A DNA stretch of 64,000 nucleotides from Janthinobacterium sp. 1_2014MBL_MicDiv (GCF_001865675.1 NZ_CP011319.1:6200001-6264000), one strand, 5' to 3'. Shown: positions 8,601 to 19,922, counted from the stretch's first letter. The notes: generated by a model from the letters alone, not told the origin. A program made the numbers and translations.

Positions 8601-9509
8601 ATGACCGTACAAGAAATCAGTTCCATCGCCAGCCTGCCCATCATGACAGAGGCGGCGCACCAGGTCTATCCTAGCGCAACATTGTATATAGTGGCCACGC
8701 CGATCGGCAATGTGACCGATATCAGCTTGCGCGCGCTGCATTTGCTGAGCATTGCCGATGCCGTCGCCTGTGAAGATACGCGCAACACGGCGCACCTGCT
8801 GACGCGTTTTGGCCTGAACAAGCCCTTGATTGCGGCACATCAACATAACGAACGGGAAGTGGCGGAAACGCTGATTGCCCGCCTGCACGCCGGCGAACGC
8901 ATCGCCCTCGTCTCGGACGCCGGCACGCCGGCTGTCTCCGACCCCGGCGCGCGCATCGTCGACGCCGTGCGCGCGGCCGGCCTGCGCGTGCTGCCCCTGC
9001 CCGGCCCGTCCGCGGCGATCACCGCCATTTCCGCCAGCGGCCTGTTGAATGACCAGTTTTACTTTGTCGGCTTCCTGCCGGCGAAAGCCAAGCAGCGTGA
9101 AAACATGCTGCACAGCCTGCGCGGCGTGACGGCGACGATGGTGTTTTATGAGGCGCCGCACCGCATCCTCGATTGCGCCACGGCCCTGGCGGCAGCGTTC
9201 GAGCCGACGCGCCAGGTGGTGTTCGCGCGCGAACTGACGAAAATGTTCGAGGAAATCCACCGCTGCCCGCTGTCCGAGGCGGAAAGCTGGATCCGTGCCG
9301 ACGCGCACCGCGAAAAGGGCGAATTCGTCGTCCTGCTGGAAGGCGCCACCGAGGCGCAGGACGCGGAAGACGTGGAAGCGGAACGCATCCTGAACATCCT
9401 GCTGGCCGAATGCAGCGTCAAGCAGGCGGCGAATCTGACGGCGCAAATCACGGGCCGCAAGAAAAACGCCCTGTATGAGCGGGCGCTGCAGTTGAAGGGG
9501 CAGGAATAA
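8601..9509 (+). CDS. rsmI: 16S rRNA (cytidine-1402-2'-O)-methyltransferase RsmI
   Basis: This encodes 302 residues. The tetrapyrrole-methylase fold begins at YIVATPIGNVTDISLRAL and includes ACEDTRNTAHL, the SDAGTPAVSDPG loop and PGPSAAITAISASGL. These are the RsmI signatures. It transfers methyl from SAM to the ribose of C1402 in the decoding centre. The divergent lpoA partner is the conserved arrangement. A second ATG at 8644, nearer the conserved domain, is a possible alternative start; neither has a strong ribosome site. Confidence 0.92.
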   Translation: MTVQEISSIASLPIMTEAAHQVYPSATLYIVATPIGNVTDISLRALHLLSIADAVACEDTRNTAHLLTRFGLNKPLIAAHQHNEREVAETLIARLHAGERIALVSDAGTPAVSDPGARIVDAVRAAGLRVLPLPGPSAAITAISASGLLNDQFYFVGFLPAKAKQRENMLHSLRGVTATMVFYEAPHRILDCATALAAAFEPTRQVVFARELTKMFEEIHRCPLSEAESWIRADAHREKGEFVVLLEGATEAQDAEDVEAERILNILLAECSVKQAANLTAQITGRKKNALYERALQLKGQE

Positions 9510-9548
9510 GGGGATGGCAAGATACCCGGATGGGGTATGTTGTCAGGC

Positions 9549-10208
9549 TCACCACTTGCAGCCGCTATCCTTCTTGTCGAGCAACATCAGCACGGGCGCC
9601 AGCAAGCCCGCGCCCGCATAGTCTGTCCTGCAATCGCCGCGCTTGCCTTGCGCGATATCGCGCGCCAGCTGGGTTTCCGTGCGCAGCGGCTTGTCGGGGA
9701 TCTGCCCCACGGCCGTGCCCACCTTGGACGGATCGCGTTCGCCGGCCATCTTGCGCGCCGTTTTCCTGGCCGCTTCCATGTCGAATTTCGGCGTCTCTTG
9801 CGTCAATGCATCGGGACTGGTCGCCGGCGCGGCCGGCGATGCCGGTACGACCGTGATGGCTTGCGGGCTGGCCGCTGGCGCCGTGGCCGCCACTGGCGTT
9901 TCCGTGGCAGTGGCGCGTTTCGGCTTGCTGACGGGCTGGGCTTCGCGTTTCGGCTTGACCTCGGCGACGGGTGGCGGGGGGGGCTTCGCCGCCAGCGGGC
10001 GTATCCACACGGCAATTGACTCGACCTTGGTGCCCGTTTCGGGCAAGACTGGCGGCTGGACGTGGCGCCACAGGTAAATCAGGGCGCCATGCAGCAGCAA
10101 GGACACGGCGATGCCCAGCGCGATACCGCGGCGATTCGAGACGGACCGGCCATCGCCGCCATCTGCGCGTATTCCTGTACTGAACTCCATTGCCGTCGTC
10201 GCCTTCAT
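9549..10208 (-). CDS. TonB-like proline-rich membrane protein, function unknown
   Basis: This encodes 219 residues from MKATTAMEF (MEFSTGIR at 10190 is an alternative). One membrane segment at about residues 28-47 (GIALGIAVSLLLHGALIYLW) is followed by a proline/lysine-rich stretch (KPPPPPVAEVKPKREAQPVSKPKR) and an alanine-rich linker. The C-terminal part contains two cysteines (GDCRTDY and GCKW). The N-terminal half resembles the TonB/TolA/energy-transducer layout, but no TonB C-terminal domain is recognisable and no ExbB/ExbD genes are near. It is convergent with rsmI. Confidence 0.6.
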   Translation of the reverse strand: MKATTAMEFSTGIRADGGDGRSVSNRRGIALGIAVSLLLHGALIYLWRHVQPPVLPETGTKVESIAVWIRPLAAKPPPPPVAEVKPKREAQPVSKPKRATATETPVAATAPAASPQAITVVPASPAAPATSPDALTQETPKFDMEAARKTARKMAGERDPSKVGTAVGQIPDKPLRTETQLARDIAQGKRGDCRTDYAGAGLLAPVLMLLDKKDSGCKW

Positions 10209-10356
10209 GTCTGATCGGGAAAACCTGCGTGTCGAGTGTCGCATACTTCAATCGTTTTGAAAAATACACGGCTTCCTGTGCCGCCCGTAAATAATTTACA
10301 CAGAGTTTCACCTGACCCTTGACCGAAGTCGATACGGGCTGTATTATCTTGGTCTT

Positions 10357-10433
10357 CGGAGTGTGGCGCAGCCCGGTAGCGCACCTGGTTTGGGACCAGG
10401 GGGTCCAAGGTTCGAATCCTTGTACTCCGACCA
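10357..10433 (+). tRNA. tRNA-Pro (anticodon TGG)
   Basis: A 77-nt cloverleaf with encoded CCA: acceptor CGGAGTG pairs with the TACTCCG side, the anticodon stem-loop is CTGGTTTGGGACCAG and the T loop is GTTCGAATC. The anticodon reads TGG. Confidence 0.97.
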
Positions 10434-10449
10434 AATTTGTAGAAAAAAA

Positions 10450-10479
10450 CCCAAGAGTTTAGGCTCTTGGGTTTTTTTT
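10450..10479 (+). terminator. Rho-independent terminator after tRNA-Pro
   Basis: CCCAAGAG, 6-nt loop, CTCTTGGG, followed by eight T, 16 nt after the tRNA. A-run/T-run flanks extend the stem. Confidence 0.9.
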
Positions 10480-10514
10480 CGTCTGTATGGTTCAGGCAGG
10501 ACGGAATAAGCCGG

Positions 10515-10617
10515 CGTAGGTCGGGTTAGCGCCAGGCGCGTAACCCGATAACAGTGTTGGCCATGACCTCGGTGACGTCGGATTACGCGTGGCGTTGCCA
10601 CGCTAATCCGACCTACG
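10515..10617. repeat. REP-like palindrome pair (copy 1)
   Basis: Two facing palindromes begin or end with CGTAGGTCGG / CCGACCTACG. The first has arms TCGGGTTA / TAACCCGA, the second TCGGATTA / TAATCCGA. A related pair is present at 14586-14672. This is a REP/BIME-type intergenic repeat downstream of the HMG-CoA lyase gene. Confidence 0.75.
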
Positions 10618-10618
10618 C

Positions 10619-11542
10619 TTAAACAGCGATGCGTTTTGCCGCGATGGCGTTGCCGGCGCGGCTGGAACCCTTGCGCCCCAGCTGCTGCGAGATGAACTGG
10701 CCCGCGTCCACCACCAGGTCGAGGTCGATGCCGGTGGCAATTCCCAGTCCCTGCATCATGTACAGCACGTCTTCGGTCGCCACATTGCCGGTGGCGCCCT
10801 TGGCGTAGGGGCAGCCGCCCAGGCCCGAGACGGACGAATGATAGATCGCGATGCCCGTTTCCAGGCTGGCGTAGATATTTGCCAGCGCCTGGCCGTAGGT
10901 GTCGTGGAAGTGGCCGGACAGGCCGCCGACATGGAAGGCCGCGATGGCGCGCGCCATCACCGCCTGCGTTTTGCGCGGCGTGGCCACGCCGATGGTGTCG
11001 GCGATGTCGATCTCGTCGCAACCGAGGTCGCGCATGCGAGCCACCACGTCGGCCACGGCGTCGAGCGGCACATCACCCTGGTAGGGGCAGCCGAAGGCGC
11101 AGCTGATGCTGCCGCGCAGGCGCAGACCGTGTTCCTTGGCCGCCTTCGCCACGCCTTCGAAGCGGGCGATCGATTCGGCGATCGAGCAGTTGATGTTCTT
11201 TTGCGAGAACGCCTCGGACGCCGAACCGAAGATCACCACTTCATCGGCCTTCGCCGCCAGGGCTGCATCGAAACCCTGCATGTTCGGCGTCAGCGCCGAA
11301 TAAATGGTGCCTGGGCGGCGCGCGATCTTTTCCATCACTTCCGCGCTGGTGGCCATCTGCGGCACCCATTTCGGCGAGACGAAGGACGCCGCCTCGATAT
11401 TGGCGAAGCCCGCCTGCGTCAGGCGGTCGACCAGCTCGATCTTGACGGCGGCGCTGATGGTTTCCTTCTCGTTCTGCAGGCCGTCGCGCGGGCCCACTTC
11501 GACGATCTTGACCTGTTTCGGCAAACTAGCTTGAGCGTTCAT
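10619..11542 (-). CDS. mvaB: Hydroxymethylglutaryl-CoA lyase
   Basis: This encodes 307 residues. The HMGL-like TIM barrel shows the metal/substrate motif VGPRDGLQNE near the N-terminus, GHFHDTYGQALAN with metal-binding histidines, and the catalytic cysteine loop GLGGCPYAKGATGN. It cleaves HMG-CoA to acetoacetate and acetyl-CoA, the last step of leucine degradation. It follows the reductase gene by one base and lies downstream of the MCC alpha gene, so it belongs to the liu pathway (LiuE role). Confidence 0.93.
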   Translation of the reverse strand: MNAQASLPKQVKIVEVGPRDGLQNEKETISAAVKIELVDRLTQAGFANIEAASFVSPKWVPQMATSAEVMEKIARRPGTIYSALTPNMQGFDAALAAKADEVVIFGSASEAFSQKNINCSIAESIARFEGVAKAAKEHGLRLRGSISCAFGCPYQGDVPLDAVADVVARMRDLGCDEIDIADTIGVATPRKTQAVMARAIAAFHVGGLSGHFHDTYGQALANIYASLETGIAIYHSSVSGLGGCPYAKGATGNVATEDVLYMMQGLGIATGIDLDLVVDAGQFISQQLGRKGSSRAGNAIAAKRIAV

Positions 11543-11543
11543 T

Positions 11544-12476
11544 TCAATATCCTTGCAAACGGTTGACGATGCCGGCGACCATGTCCCCGGCTTGCAGGCG
11601 GCGCATCTTGGCGGCGATCTGCGCCACGCTTTCGCGGCGCAGGGTGGCGGCCGAAATATGCGGCGTGATGGTGATGCGCGGTTCTTGCCAGAACGGGTGC
11701 TGCTGCGGCAGCGGCTCGTTGCGGAAGACGTCGAGGGTGGCGCCGGCGATGTGGCCGGAGCGGATCAGGGTCAGCAGATCCGGCTCGGCCACATGCGCGC
11801 CGCGCGCCACGTTGATGACATAGGCGCCCGGCAGCAGCATGGACAGGCGCGCGCGATCGAGCAGGTTGTGCGTCTCCGGCGTGAGCGGCAGCATGCAGAC
11901 CAGCATGCGCGTGCCGCGCAGGAAGGCTTCGAGTCCTTCCTCGCCGGCGAAGCACGCGACGCCGTCGAGGTCCTTCCGGCTGCGGCTCCAGCCGCGCAGC
12001 GGGAATTCGAACTGCGCCAGCGTCTCGAGCACGCGCGTGCCCAGCACGCCCATGCCCAGCACGCCGATGGGGAAGTCCGCCTTGTCGAATGCGGGCAGCG
12101 GTTGCCAGATGCCGGCGCGCGCCTGCGCCTCGTAATCGTCGAAACGGCGGAAGTGGCGCAGCACGGCGTGACTCACATATTCGGCCATCTGCACACCCAT
12201 GCCCGCGTCGTCGAGGCGCACCAGCGGCACGTGGCCGGGCAGCGCCTCGCCAAATTTCAGGAGGGCGTCGACGCCCGCGCCCGTGTTGAAGATGGCCTTG
12301 ACCCCGCTCAATGCCGGCAGCATGGCGGCGGGCGGCTGCCACACGACGGCATAGTCGCATGGCGCGATCGTGTCGCCCTCGCGCCAGAAGACGATCTCGG
12401 CCTCGGGCAGCACGTCACGGAAGTCGGCGATCCACGCCGCTTCCTTGCCGTCCGAACGTTGTAGAAGAATGCGCAT
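11544..12476 (-). CDS. ghrA: Glyoxylate/hydroxypyruvate reductase A-type 2-hydroxyacid dehydrogenase
   Basis: This encodes 310 residues from MRILLQRSDG, aligned in position with GhrA N-termini. A TTG four codons upstream (12488) has the better-spaced AAGGAG and is a real alternative. The Rossmann motif GVLGMGVLGTRVLE, the VNVARGAHVAEPDLL stretch and the catalytic HPFW region near the C-terminus fit GhrA. It reduces glyoxylate or hydroxypyruvate with NAD(P)H. Its place between MCC alpha and HMG-CoA lyase is unusual for the liu pathway; it may act on a side-product or simply share transcription. Confidence 0.85.
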   Translation of the reverse strand: MRILLQRSDGKEAAWIADFRDVLPEAEIVFWREGDTIAPCDYAVVWQPPAAMLPALSGVKAIFNTGAGVDALLKFGEALPGHVPLVRLDDAGMGVQMAEYVSHAVLRHFRRFDDYEAQARAGIWQPLPAFDKADFPIGVLGMGVLGTRVLETLAQFEFPLRGWSRSRKDLDGVACFAGEEGLEAFLRGTRMLVCMLPLTPETHNLLDRARLSMLLPGAYVINVARGAHVAEPDLLTLIRSGHIAGATLDVFRNEPLPQQHPFWQEPRITITPHISAATLRRESVAQIAAKMRRLQAGDMVAGIVNRLQGY

Positions 12477-12497
12477 GGACGTTTCCAAGAGCGCTCC

Positions 12498-14525
<2,028 letters not shown>

Positions 14526-14585
14526 GGTCTCTCTCTATTCTCTCAAAGGTGCAGCGGTCTCTTGATGGACCTGGTCTGTTGGCTT

Positions 14586-14672
14586 GTCGGCTTACGCGCT
14601 GCGCGCTAAGCCGACCTACGGATGGTGAGGCGGTATTCGTAGGTCGGGTTAGCCGGCACGGCGTAACCCGAC
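14586..14672. repeat. REP-like palindrome pair (copy 2)
   Basis: Two palindromes sharing the CGTAGGTCGG / CCGACCTACG ends with the pair at 10515. Arms are TCGGCTTA / TAAGCCGA and TCGGGTTA / TAACCCGA. The third arm base changes on both sides so that pairing is kept. It fills the 156-bp gap between bioB and the MCC alpha gene. Confidence 0.75.
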
Positions 14673-14681
14673 AGGGCTGGA

Positions 14682-15728
14682 TCAGCAGCCGCACTTCTCT
14701 TTCTGCACCGAGTCGAGCATGGCGCCGCGCGTCTGCAAGCCCAGCTTGTTCAACAGGGTGCGGTCGTCTTCCGCTTCCGGATTGTCGGTGGTGAGCAGCT
14801 TGTCGCCGTAGAAGATGGAGTTGGCGCCGGCCAGGAAGCACATGGCCTGCACGGCTTCGCCCATCTGGCGCCGGCCGGCCGACAAACGCACGCGCGCCTT
14901 CGGCATGGTGATGCGGGCCACGGCGATGGTGCGCACGAATTCGAACGGATCGAGCGCCTCCAGGCCATACATCGGCGTGCCTTCCACCTGTACCAGGTGG
15001 TTGACGGGCACCGATTCAGGATACGGATTCAGATTGGCCAGCTGGGCGATCAGGCCGGCGCGCTGCAGGCGCGTCTCGCCCATGCCGACGATGCCGCCGC
15101 AGCATACTTTCAGGCCCGCTTCGCGCACGCGGCCCAGGGTGTCCAGGCGGTCCTGGTATTCGCGCGTGGAGATGACGTTGTCGTAGAACTCGGGCGCCGT
15201 GTCGAGGTTATGGTTGTAGAAGTCGAGGCCCGCGTTCTTCAGGCGGTCGGCTTGCCCCTCTTCCAGCATGCCCAAAGTAGCGCATGTTTCCAGGCCCAGC
15301 GCCTTGACCTTGGTCACCATCTCTTCGACTTTTTCCATGTCGCGCTCTTTCGGGCTGCGCCAGGCGGCGCCCATGCAGAAGCGCGTGGCGCCGTTGGCCT
15401 TTGCCTGGCGCGCCGCGTCGAGCACCGTGTCGATGTCGAGGATTTTCTTCGCTTCCACGCCCGTGTCGTAGCGGGCTGCCTGCGGGCAGTAGCCGCAGTC
15501 TTCCTCGCAGCCGCCGGTCTTGATCGACAACAGGGTCGCCAGTTCCACGTCGCCGTCCGGGAAGTTGGCGCGGTGGGTTTGCTGGGCCTTGAACATCAGG
15601 TCATTGAAAGGCAGGTCGAACAGGGCCAGCACATCGGCGACGGGCCAGGTGGCCGCTTCCGGCACGGTGATGCGCGCCGCAGGGCGGTGCAGTTCGACGG
15701 TTTTTGCTGCTTCTTGGACGTGAGACAT
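14682..15728 (-). CDS. bioB: Biotin synthase BioB
   Basis: This encodes 348 residues. The radical-SAM cysteine motif CEEDCGYCPQA binds the 4Fe-4S cluster, and ATLGMLEEGQADRL, YNHNLDT and the C-terminal FLAGANSIFYGDKLLTT are BioB signatures. It inserts sulfur into dethiobiotin. It is last in the bioA-bioF-bioD-bioB operon, 44 bp after bioD. The C-terminal Cys-rich end (EKCGC) is a modest extension. Confidence 0.95.
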   Translation of the reverse strand: MSHVQEAAKTVELHRPAARITVPEAATWPVADVLALFDLPFNDLMFKAQQTHRANFPDGDVELATLLSIKTGGCEEDCGYCPQAARYDTGVEAKKILDIDTVLDAARQAKANGATRFCMGAAWRSPKERDMEKVEEMVTKVKALGLETCATLGMLEEGQADRLKNAGLDFYNHNLDTAPEFYDNVISTREYQDRLDTLGRVREAGLKVCCGGIVGMGETRLQRAGLIAQLANLNPYPESVPVNHLVQVEGTPMYGLEALDPFEFVRTIAVARITMPKARVRLSAGRRQMGEAVQAMCFLAGANSIFYGDKLLTTDNPEAEDDRTLLNKLGLQTRGAMLDSVQKEKCGC

Positions 15729-15772
15729 GTGATTCCTTCGCTTCTATTTTTGAGTACGTTCAGTTGTTTGGT

Positions 15773-16564
15773 TTAATTCTGCGACCGCTGCGCCGGCCAG
15801 TTGGGCAGGCCGGTGAAATCGAGATACGCCGCCGCGGCTTCCGCGCTCGGCTGCGCCAGGCGCGGTACCTTGCCCAGCAGCGGCGCCGGGATGCGCTCGA
15901 TCAGCGCATCGATGTTTTCGTCGAGGAAGCGCATTTCCACTTCCAATGTGTTGGCGACCCAGCCGACGACGCTCAAGCCGCGCGCTTCGATGGCTTCCAC
16001 CGTCAGCAAGGCCTGGCTGATGCAGCCCAGGCGCATGCCGACCACCAGGATCACGGGCAGGTCGAGCTGCTGCGCCAGGTCGGCCGAGTCGAAACCGGGC
16101 GACAGCGGCACGCGGAAGCCGCCCACGCCTTCGACCACGACGGCGTCCGAGGCGGCGGCGATTTCCAGGTAGGCGGCCAGGATGGGCACCGATTCGATGC
16201 TCACGCCTTCGAGGGCGGCGGCGATGTGCGGCGCCGCCGGTTCCTTCAGCATGTAGGGCGTGGTCAGGCTGCGCAGCATGGTGACGTTGCCGGCGGCGAT
16301 CAGGCTGTCGGCGTCTTCATTATGCAGCTCGCCGTCGCGCATCTCTGCGCCGGCGGCCACCGGTTTCATGCCGCAGGCGCGCACGCCGCGCGCGACCAGC
16401 GCGTGCAGCAGGGCCGACGAGGTCAGGGTCTTGCCGATTTCCGTGTCGGTGCCGGTGACGAAACAGGCAAAGTGCGATGGCAGGCCGCTGGCGGCGGGCG
16501 CCGGCTGCACGGCCGGCGCCAGGTCCGCCAGCACCTCGGCCACGATAGGATCATCAAGGCTCAT
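15773..16564 (-). CDS. bioD: Dethiobiotin synthetase BioD
   Basis: This encodes 263 residues. The P-loop GTDTEIGKT begins at about residue 37 after a longer than usual N-terminal leader, followed by GMKPVAAGAE and VEGVGGFRVPL. It closes the ureido ring of 7,8-diaminopelargonic acid using ATP and CO2. The start overlaps the end of bioF by 11 nt. The leader could mean the true start is further in, but no better ribosome site was seen. Confidence 0.93.
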   Translation of the reverse strand: MSLDDPIVAEVLADLAPAVQPAPAASGLPSHFACFVTGTDTEIGKTLTSSALLHALVARGVRACGMKPVAAGAEMRDGELHNEDADSLIAAGNVTMLRSLTTPYMLKEPAAPHIAAALEGVSIESVPILAAYLEIAAASDAVVVEGVGGFRVPLSPGFDSADLAQQLDLPVILVVGMRLGCISQALLTVEAIEARGLSVVGWVANTLEVEMRFLDENIDALIERIPAPLLGKVPRLAQPSAEAAAAYLDFTGLPNWPAQRSQN

Positions 16565-17750
16565 GGCGAGTCCTTTCCAGGGTGTTGACTGCGTTGATCA
16601 ATTGCGCCACTTCCTGCGCCGTGTGGCCGGCCGACAGGGTTACGCGCAGGCGCGCCGTGCCCAATGGCACGGTGGGCGGGCGGATCGCGCCGACCCACAG
16701 GCCCTGTTCGTACAGGGTGGCGGCGATGGCCATCATTTCCGCGTTCTCGCCGACGATGACGGGCTGGATGGCGGACAGCGACGGCAAGGCTTGCCAGCGT
16801 TGCAGCTGCAAGCCATCGTTCCATTGCGCCACCAGCGCCGCCAGGTGGGCGCGGCGCTGCCGGCCTTCGTCGCCGGCGATGATGTCCAGGCTGGCCAGCA
16901 GCGCATGCGCGAGCGCGGGCGCGGCTGCCGTGGTGAAGATGTAGGGGCGCGCCTTCTGGATCAGGGTTTCGATGACGGCATCGTGCGCGCAAACGAAGGC
17001 GCCGCCCACGCCGGCCGACTTGCCCAAGGTGCCTACATATACGAGGTGCGGCGAATGCAGGCCGAAGTGTTCCAGCGCGCCGCGGCCATGTTCGCCCAGC
17101 GCGCCGAAACCGTGCGCGTCGTCGACCACCAGCCAGGCGCCATGCCGCTCGCACAGGGCCAGCAGCGCGGGCAGCGGCGCCAGGTCGCCATCCATGCTGA
17201 AGACGCTGTCGGTGACGACGATCTTGTTTTTGGCTGTGCTTTCCGCCAGCAGCGCCGCCAGGGCATCGAGGTCGGCGTGCGGATACACGCGCGTCTTGAC
17301 GCGCGCCAGGCGCGTGCCGTCGATCAGCGAGGCGTGGTTCAGCGCTTCCGAGAAAATCTCGGCATCCGGGTCGCCCGCCGACAGGGCGGTCAGCACGGCC
17401 AAATTGGCCATGTAGCCGGTGCAGAAATACAGCGCGCGCGCCTGTTCCAGGTTGACGCCGACAAAATCGGCCAGGCGCTCTTCCAGTTGCGCGTGGGCGC
17501 GGCCATGGCCGCTGATCAGGTGCGAGGCGCCGCTGCCGGCGCCATACAGGCCGGCGCCCTCTTGCAGTGCCGCCACGATGCGCGGATGCGATGCCAGGCC
17601 CAGGTAGTCATTGCTGCAAAAAGCCAGCATGGCGCGGCCATCGACCGTCAGGCGCGGCGCGCAAGGCGTGTCGACGGTGCGGCGGCGGCGGATCAGGCTA
17701 CGCTCTTCCAGCCCTTGCAGTTGCCGTTGTAATCGCGCGATCAGTTCCAT
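16554..17750 (-). CDS. bioF: 8-amino-7-oxononanoate synthase BioF
   Basis: This encodes 398 residues. Fold-type I PLP enzyme with CSNDYLGLASHP near the N-terminus, the DDAHGFGALG motif that binds the cofactor ring, and the PLP lysine in GTLGKSAGVGGAF. It condenses pimeloyl-ACP with alanine. It starts one base after the bioA stop and overlaps bioD, so translation of the operon is tightly linked. Confidence 0.95.
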   Translation of the reverse strand: MELIARLQRQLQGLEERSLIRRRRTVDTPCAPRLTVDGRAMLAFCSNDYLGLASHPRIVAALQEGAGLYGAGSGASHLISGHGRAHAQLEERLADFVGVNLEQARALYFCTGYMANLAVLTALSAGDPDAEIFSEALNHASLIDGTRLARVKTRVYPHADLDALAALLAESTAKNKIVVTDSVFSMDGDLAPLPALLALCERHGAWLVVDDAHGFGALGEHGRGALEHFGLHSPHLVYVGTLGKSAGVGGAFVCAHDAVIETLIQKARPYIFTTAAAPALAHALLASLDIIAGDEGRQRRAHLAALVAQWNDGLQLQRWQALPSLSAIQPVIVGENAEMMAIAATLYEQGLWVGAIRPPTVPLGTARLRVTLSAGHTAQEVAQLINAVNTLERTRHEP

Positions 17751-17751
17751 C

Positions 17752-19080
17752 TCAGGCCCCGATCACTTTGTTGAAGACGGCCAGGGTCTGCCGGCCCAGG
17801 CCCGCGATTTCGTCGTCGTCGAGGATATACGGCGGCATCAGGTAGACGGTGGCGCCGATGGGACGCATCAGCAGCTCGTGTTCCAGCGCCGTGCTGAAGA
17901 AGCGGCGCGAGAAATCGGGCGCCGCATCGACGGCGTCAAACGCCCAGATCATGCCCTGCTGCCTGAAGTTGTGTACTCTTTCGTGCTGCGCCAGCGGCGC
18001 CAGCGCTTGCGTGATTTTGGCGGCGCGTTCGCGGTTGGCCGCCAGCACATCGTCTTCCTCGAAGATGGCCAGCGTCGCCAGCGCCGCGCGGCAGGCCAGC
18101 GGATTGCCCGTGTACGAGTGCGAATGCAAAAAGCCGCGGCGCACGTCGGTGCTGTAGAAGGCCTGGTAGATGTCTTCGCGCGTCATCACCAGCGACAAAG
18201 GCAGGTAGCCGCCGCTGATGCCCTTTGAGAGACATACGAAATCGGGCCAGATGCCGGCCTGTTCGCAGGCAAAGAAGGTGCCCGTGCGGCCGCAGCCGAC
18301 GGCGATTTCGTCGAGGATCAGATGGACCTGATAACGGTCGCACAGGGCGCGCACCAGCGCCAGGTACAGCGGGTCGTGCATGGCCATGCCGGTGGCGCAC
18401 TGCACCAGCGGCTCGATGATGATGGCGGCGATCTTGTCGGCCTTCTGCTGGAACAAACGCTCGACGTCGGCGGCCGCGCGGCGCGCCACGTCCTGCGCCG
18501 ATTCGCCCTCGGCCGCCTGGCGGAAGTCGGGCGACATCACCGTCTGCGACGCGCGCAGCAGGGGGCCGTAGGCATCCTTGAACAGGGCGACGTCGGTGAC
18601 GGCCAGGGCGCCGATGGTTTCGCCGTGGTAGCTGCCCTTCAGGCAGACGAATTCCTGTTTCTCGCCCTTGCCGCTGTTGCGCCACGCGTGAAAGCTCATT
18701 TTCAGGGCGATTTCCACGGCCGAGGCGCCGTCGGACGCATAAAAGCTGTGGCCCAGCACGCCGCCCGTCAGGGCAGACAGCTTTTCAGACAGCTCGATCA
18801 CCGGTTCATGCGTGAAGCCGGCCAGCATCGCGTGTTCCAGGCGGTCGAGCTGGTCCTTCAGTTCCGCATTGATGCGCGGATTGGCGTGGCCGAACAGATT
18901 CACCCACCAGGAGCTGATGGCGTCCAGGTAGCGTCTGCCTTCGTGATCGTACAGCCAGGCGCCGCGGCCATGGCTGACGGGGATCAAGGGGACCGTCTCG
19001 TGGTGCTGCATTTGCGTGCACGGATGCCACACGCTGCGCAGACTGCGTTCGACCCAGCCCGATTGTTTTTCTGCTTTCAA
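17752..19080 (-). CDS. bioA: Adenosylmethionine-8-amino-7-oxononanoate aminotransferase BioA
   Basis: This encodes 442 residues from a TTG start (19080) with GGAG five bases upstream; there is no in-frame ATG near. Class III aminotransferase features: WHPCTQM, YLDAISSWWVNLFGHANPRI, SYHGETIGAL, LILDEIAVGCGRTGTFFACE and the PLP lysine in LSKGISGGYLP. It forms 7,8-diaminopelargonate. Only 31 bp separate it from the methylglutaconyl-CoA hydratase gene, so read-through from the liu genes is likely. The TTG start may lower translation. Confidence 0.94.
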   Translation of the reverse strand: MKAEKQSGWVERSLRSVWHPCTQMQHHETVPLIPVSHGRGAWLYDHEGRRYLDAISSWWVNLFGHANPRINAELKDQLDRLEHAMLAGFTHEPVIELSEKLSALTGGVLGHSFYASDGASAVEIALKMSFHAWRNSGKGEKQEFVCLKGSYHGETIGALAVTDVALFKDAYGPLLRASQTVMSPDFRQAAEGESAQDVARRAAADVERLFQQKADKIAAIIIEPLVQCATGMAMHDPLYLALVRALCDRYQVHLILDEIAVGCGRTGTFFACEQAGIWPDFVCLSKGISGGYLPLSLVMTREDIYQAFYSTDVRRGFLHSHSYTGNPLACRAALATLAIFEEDDVLAANRERAAKITQALAPLAQHERVHNFRQQGMIWAFDAVDAAPDFSRRFFSTALEHELLMRPIGATVYLMPPYILDDDEIAGLGRQTLAVFNKVIGA

Positions 19081-19111
19081 AACTGCTCCAATGATATTCT
19101 TAGTCCATGCG

Positions 19112-19900
19112 CTAGCCCATGAGCCAACTCGGCTTGCGCTTGTCGAGGAACGATTGCACGCCTTCGCGCCCCTGTTCCGAGGCGCGGATCTGCGCGATGC
19201 GCTCGGCCGTGTCCGCCAGCAGCGCGTCGTCGACCGGCAGGCCGGCGATCTCGCGCACCAGCGTTTTCGCTTGCGCCACGGCGTGCGGGCTGTTGCCCGT
19301 CAGCGCTTTCAGCACCTCGGCGGTTTTCGCGTCCAGTGCGTCGCCAGCGACTACCTCGTGGGCAAAGCCGATGCGCAGCGCTTCCTGTGCGGAGAATCGC
19401 TCCGCGGAGATAAAGTAGCGGCGAGCCGCGTTTTCGCCCATGGCCTTGATGACATACGGTGAAATAGTGGCCGGGATCAGTCCCAGCCGCACTTCGCTCA
19501 GGCAGAAATGCACGTCTTCCGCAGCCAGAATGATATCGCATGCGGCGACGAGGCCCATGCCGCCCGCATAACAGTCGCCCTGGATCTTCGCCACCACGGG
19601 CTTCGGACACAGGTAAATCGTGCGCAGCATCTGTGCCAGCTGCAGCGCGTCGGCCTGGTTTTCGGCATGCGTGTAGCCTGCCATCTTCTTCATCCAGTTC
19701 AGGTCCGCGCCGGCGCAAAAGGCCGCGCCATTGGCCGCCAGCACGATGGCGCGCACCATGTCGCTGCGGCCCAGGCCCTCGAAGGCGCGCGCCAGTTCGG
19801 CGATCGTCGTCTCGTTGAAGGCGTTGCGCACGTCGGGGCGGTTCAGGGTCACGGTGGCGACATTGCCCTCGATGACCAGCTTTAAGGTTTCAAATTCCAT
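19112..19900 (-). CDS. liuC: Methylglutaconyl-CoA hydratase / enoyl-CoA hydratase family
   Basis: This encodes 262 residues. Crotonase fold with FCAGADLNWMKKMAGYT (oxyanion hole) and CYAGGMGLVAACDIILAAEDVHFCLSE split across the active site. Placed between the MCC carboxyltransferase and bioA, it fits the hydratase that converts 3-methylglutaconyl-CoA to HMG-CoA. The gene is 22 bp downstream of the carboxyltransferase. Substrate assignment rests on context. Confidence 0.87.
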   Translation of the reverse strand: MEFETLKLVIEGNVATVTLNRPDVRNAFNETTIAELARAFEGLGRSDMVRAIVLAANGAAFCAGADLNWMKKMAGYTHAENQADALQLAQMLRTIYLCPKPVVAKIQGDCYAGGMGLVAACDIILAAEDVHFCLSEVRLGLIPATISPYVIKAMGENAARRYFISAERFSAQEALRIGFAHEVVAGDALDAKTAEVLKALTGNSPHAVAQAKTLVREIAGLPVDDALLADTAERIAQIRASEQGREGVQSFLDKRKPSWLMG

Positions 19901-19922
19901 GATTTTTCTCCCTTATTGCCGG

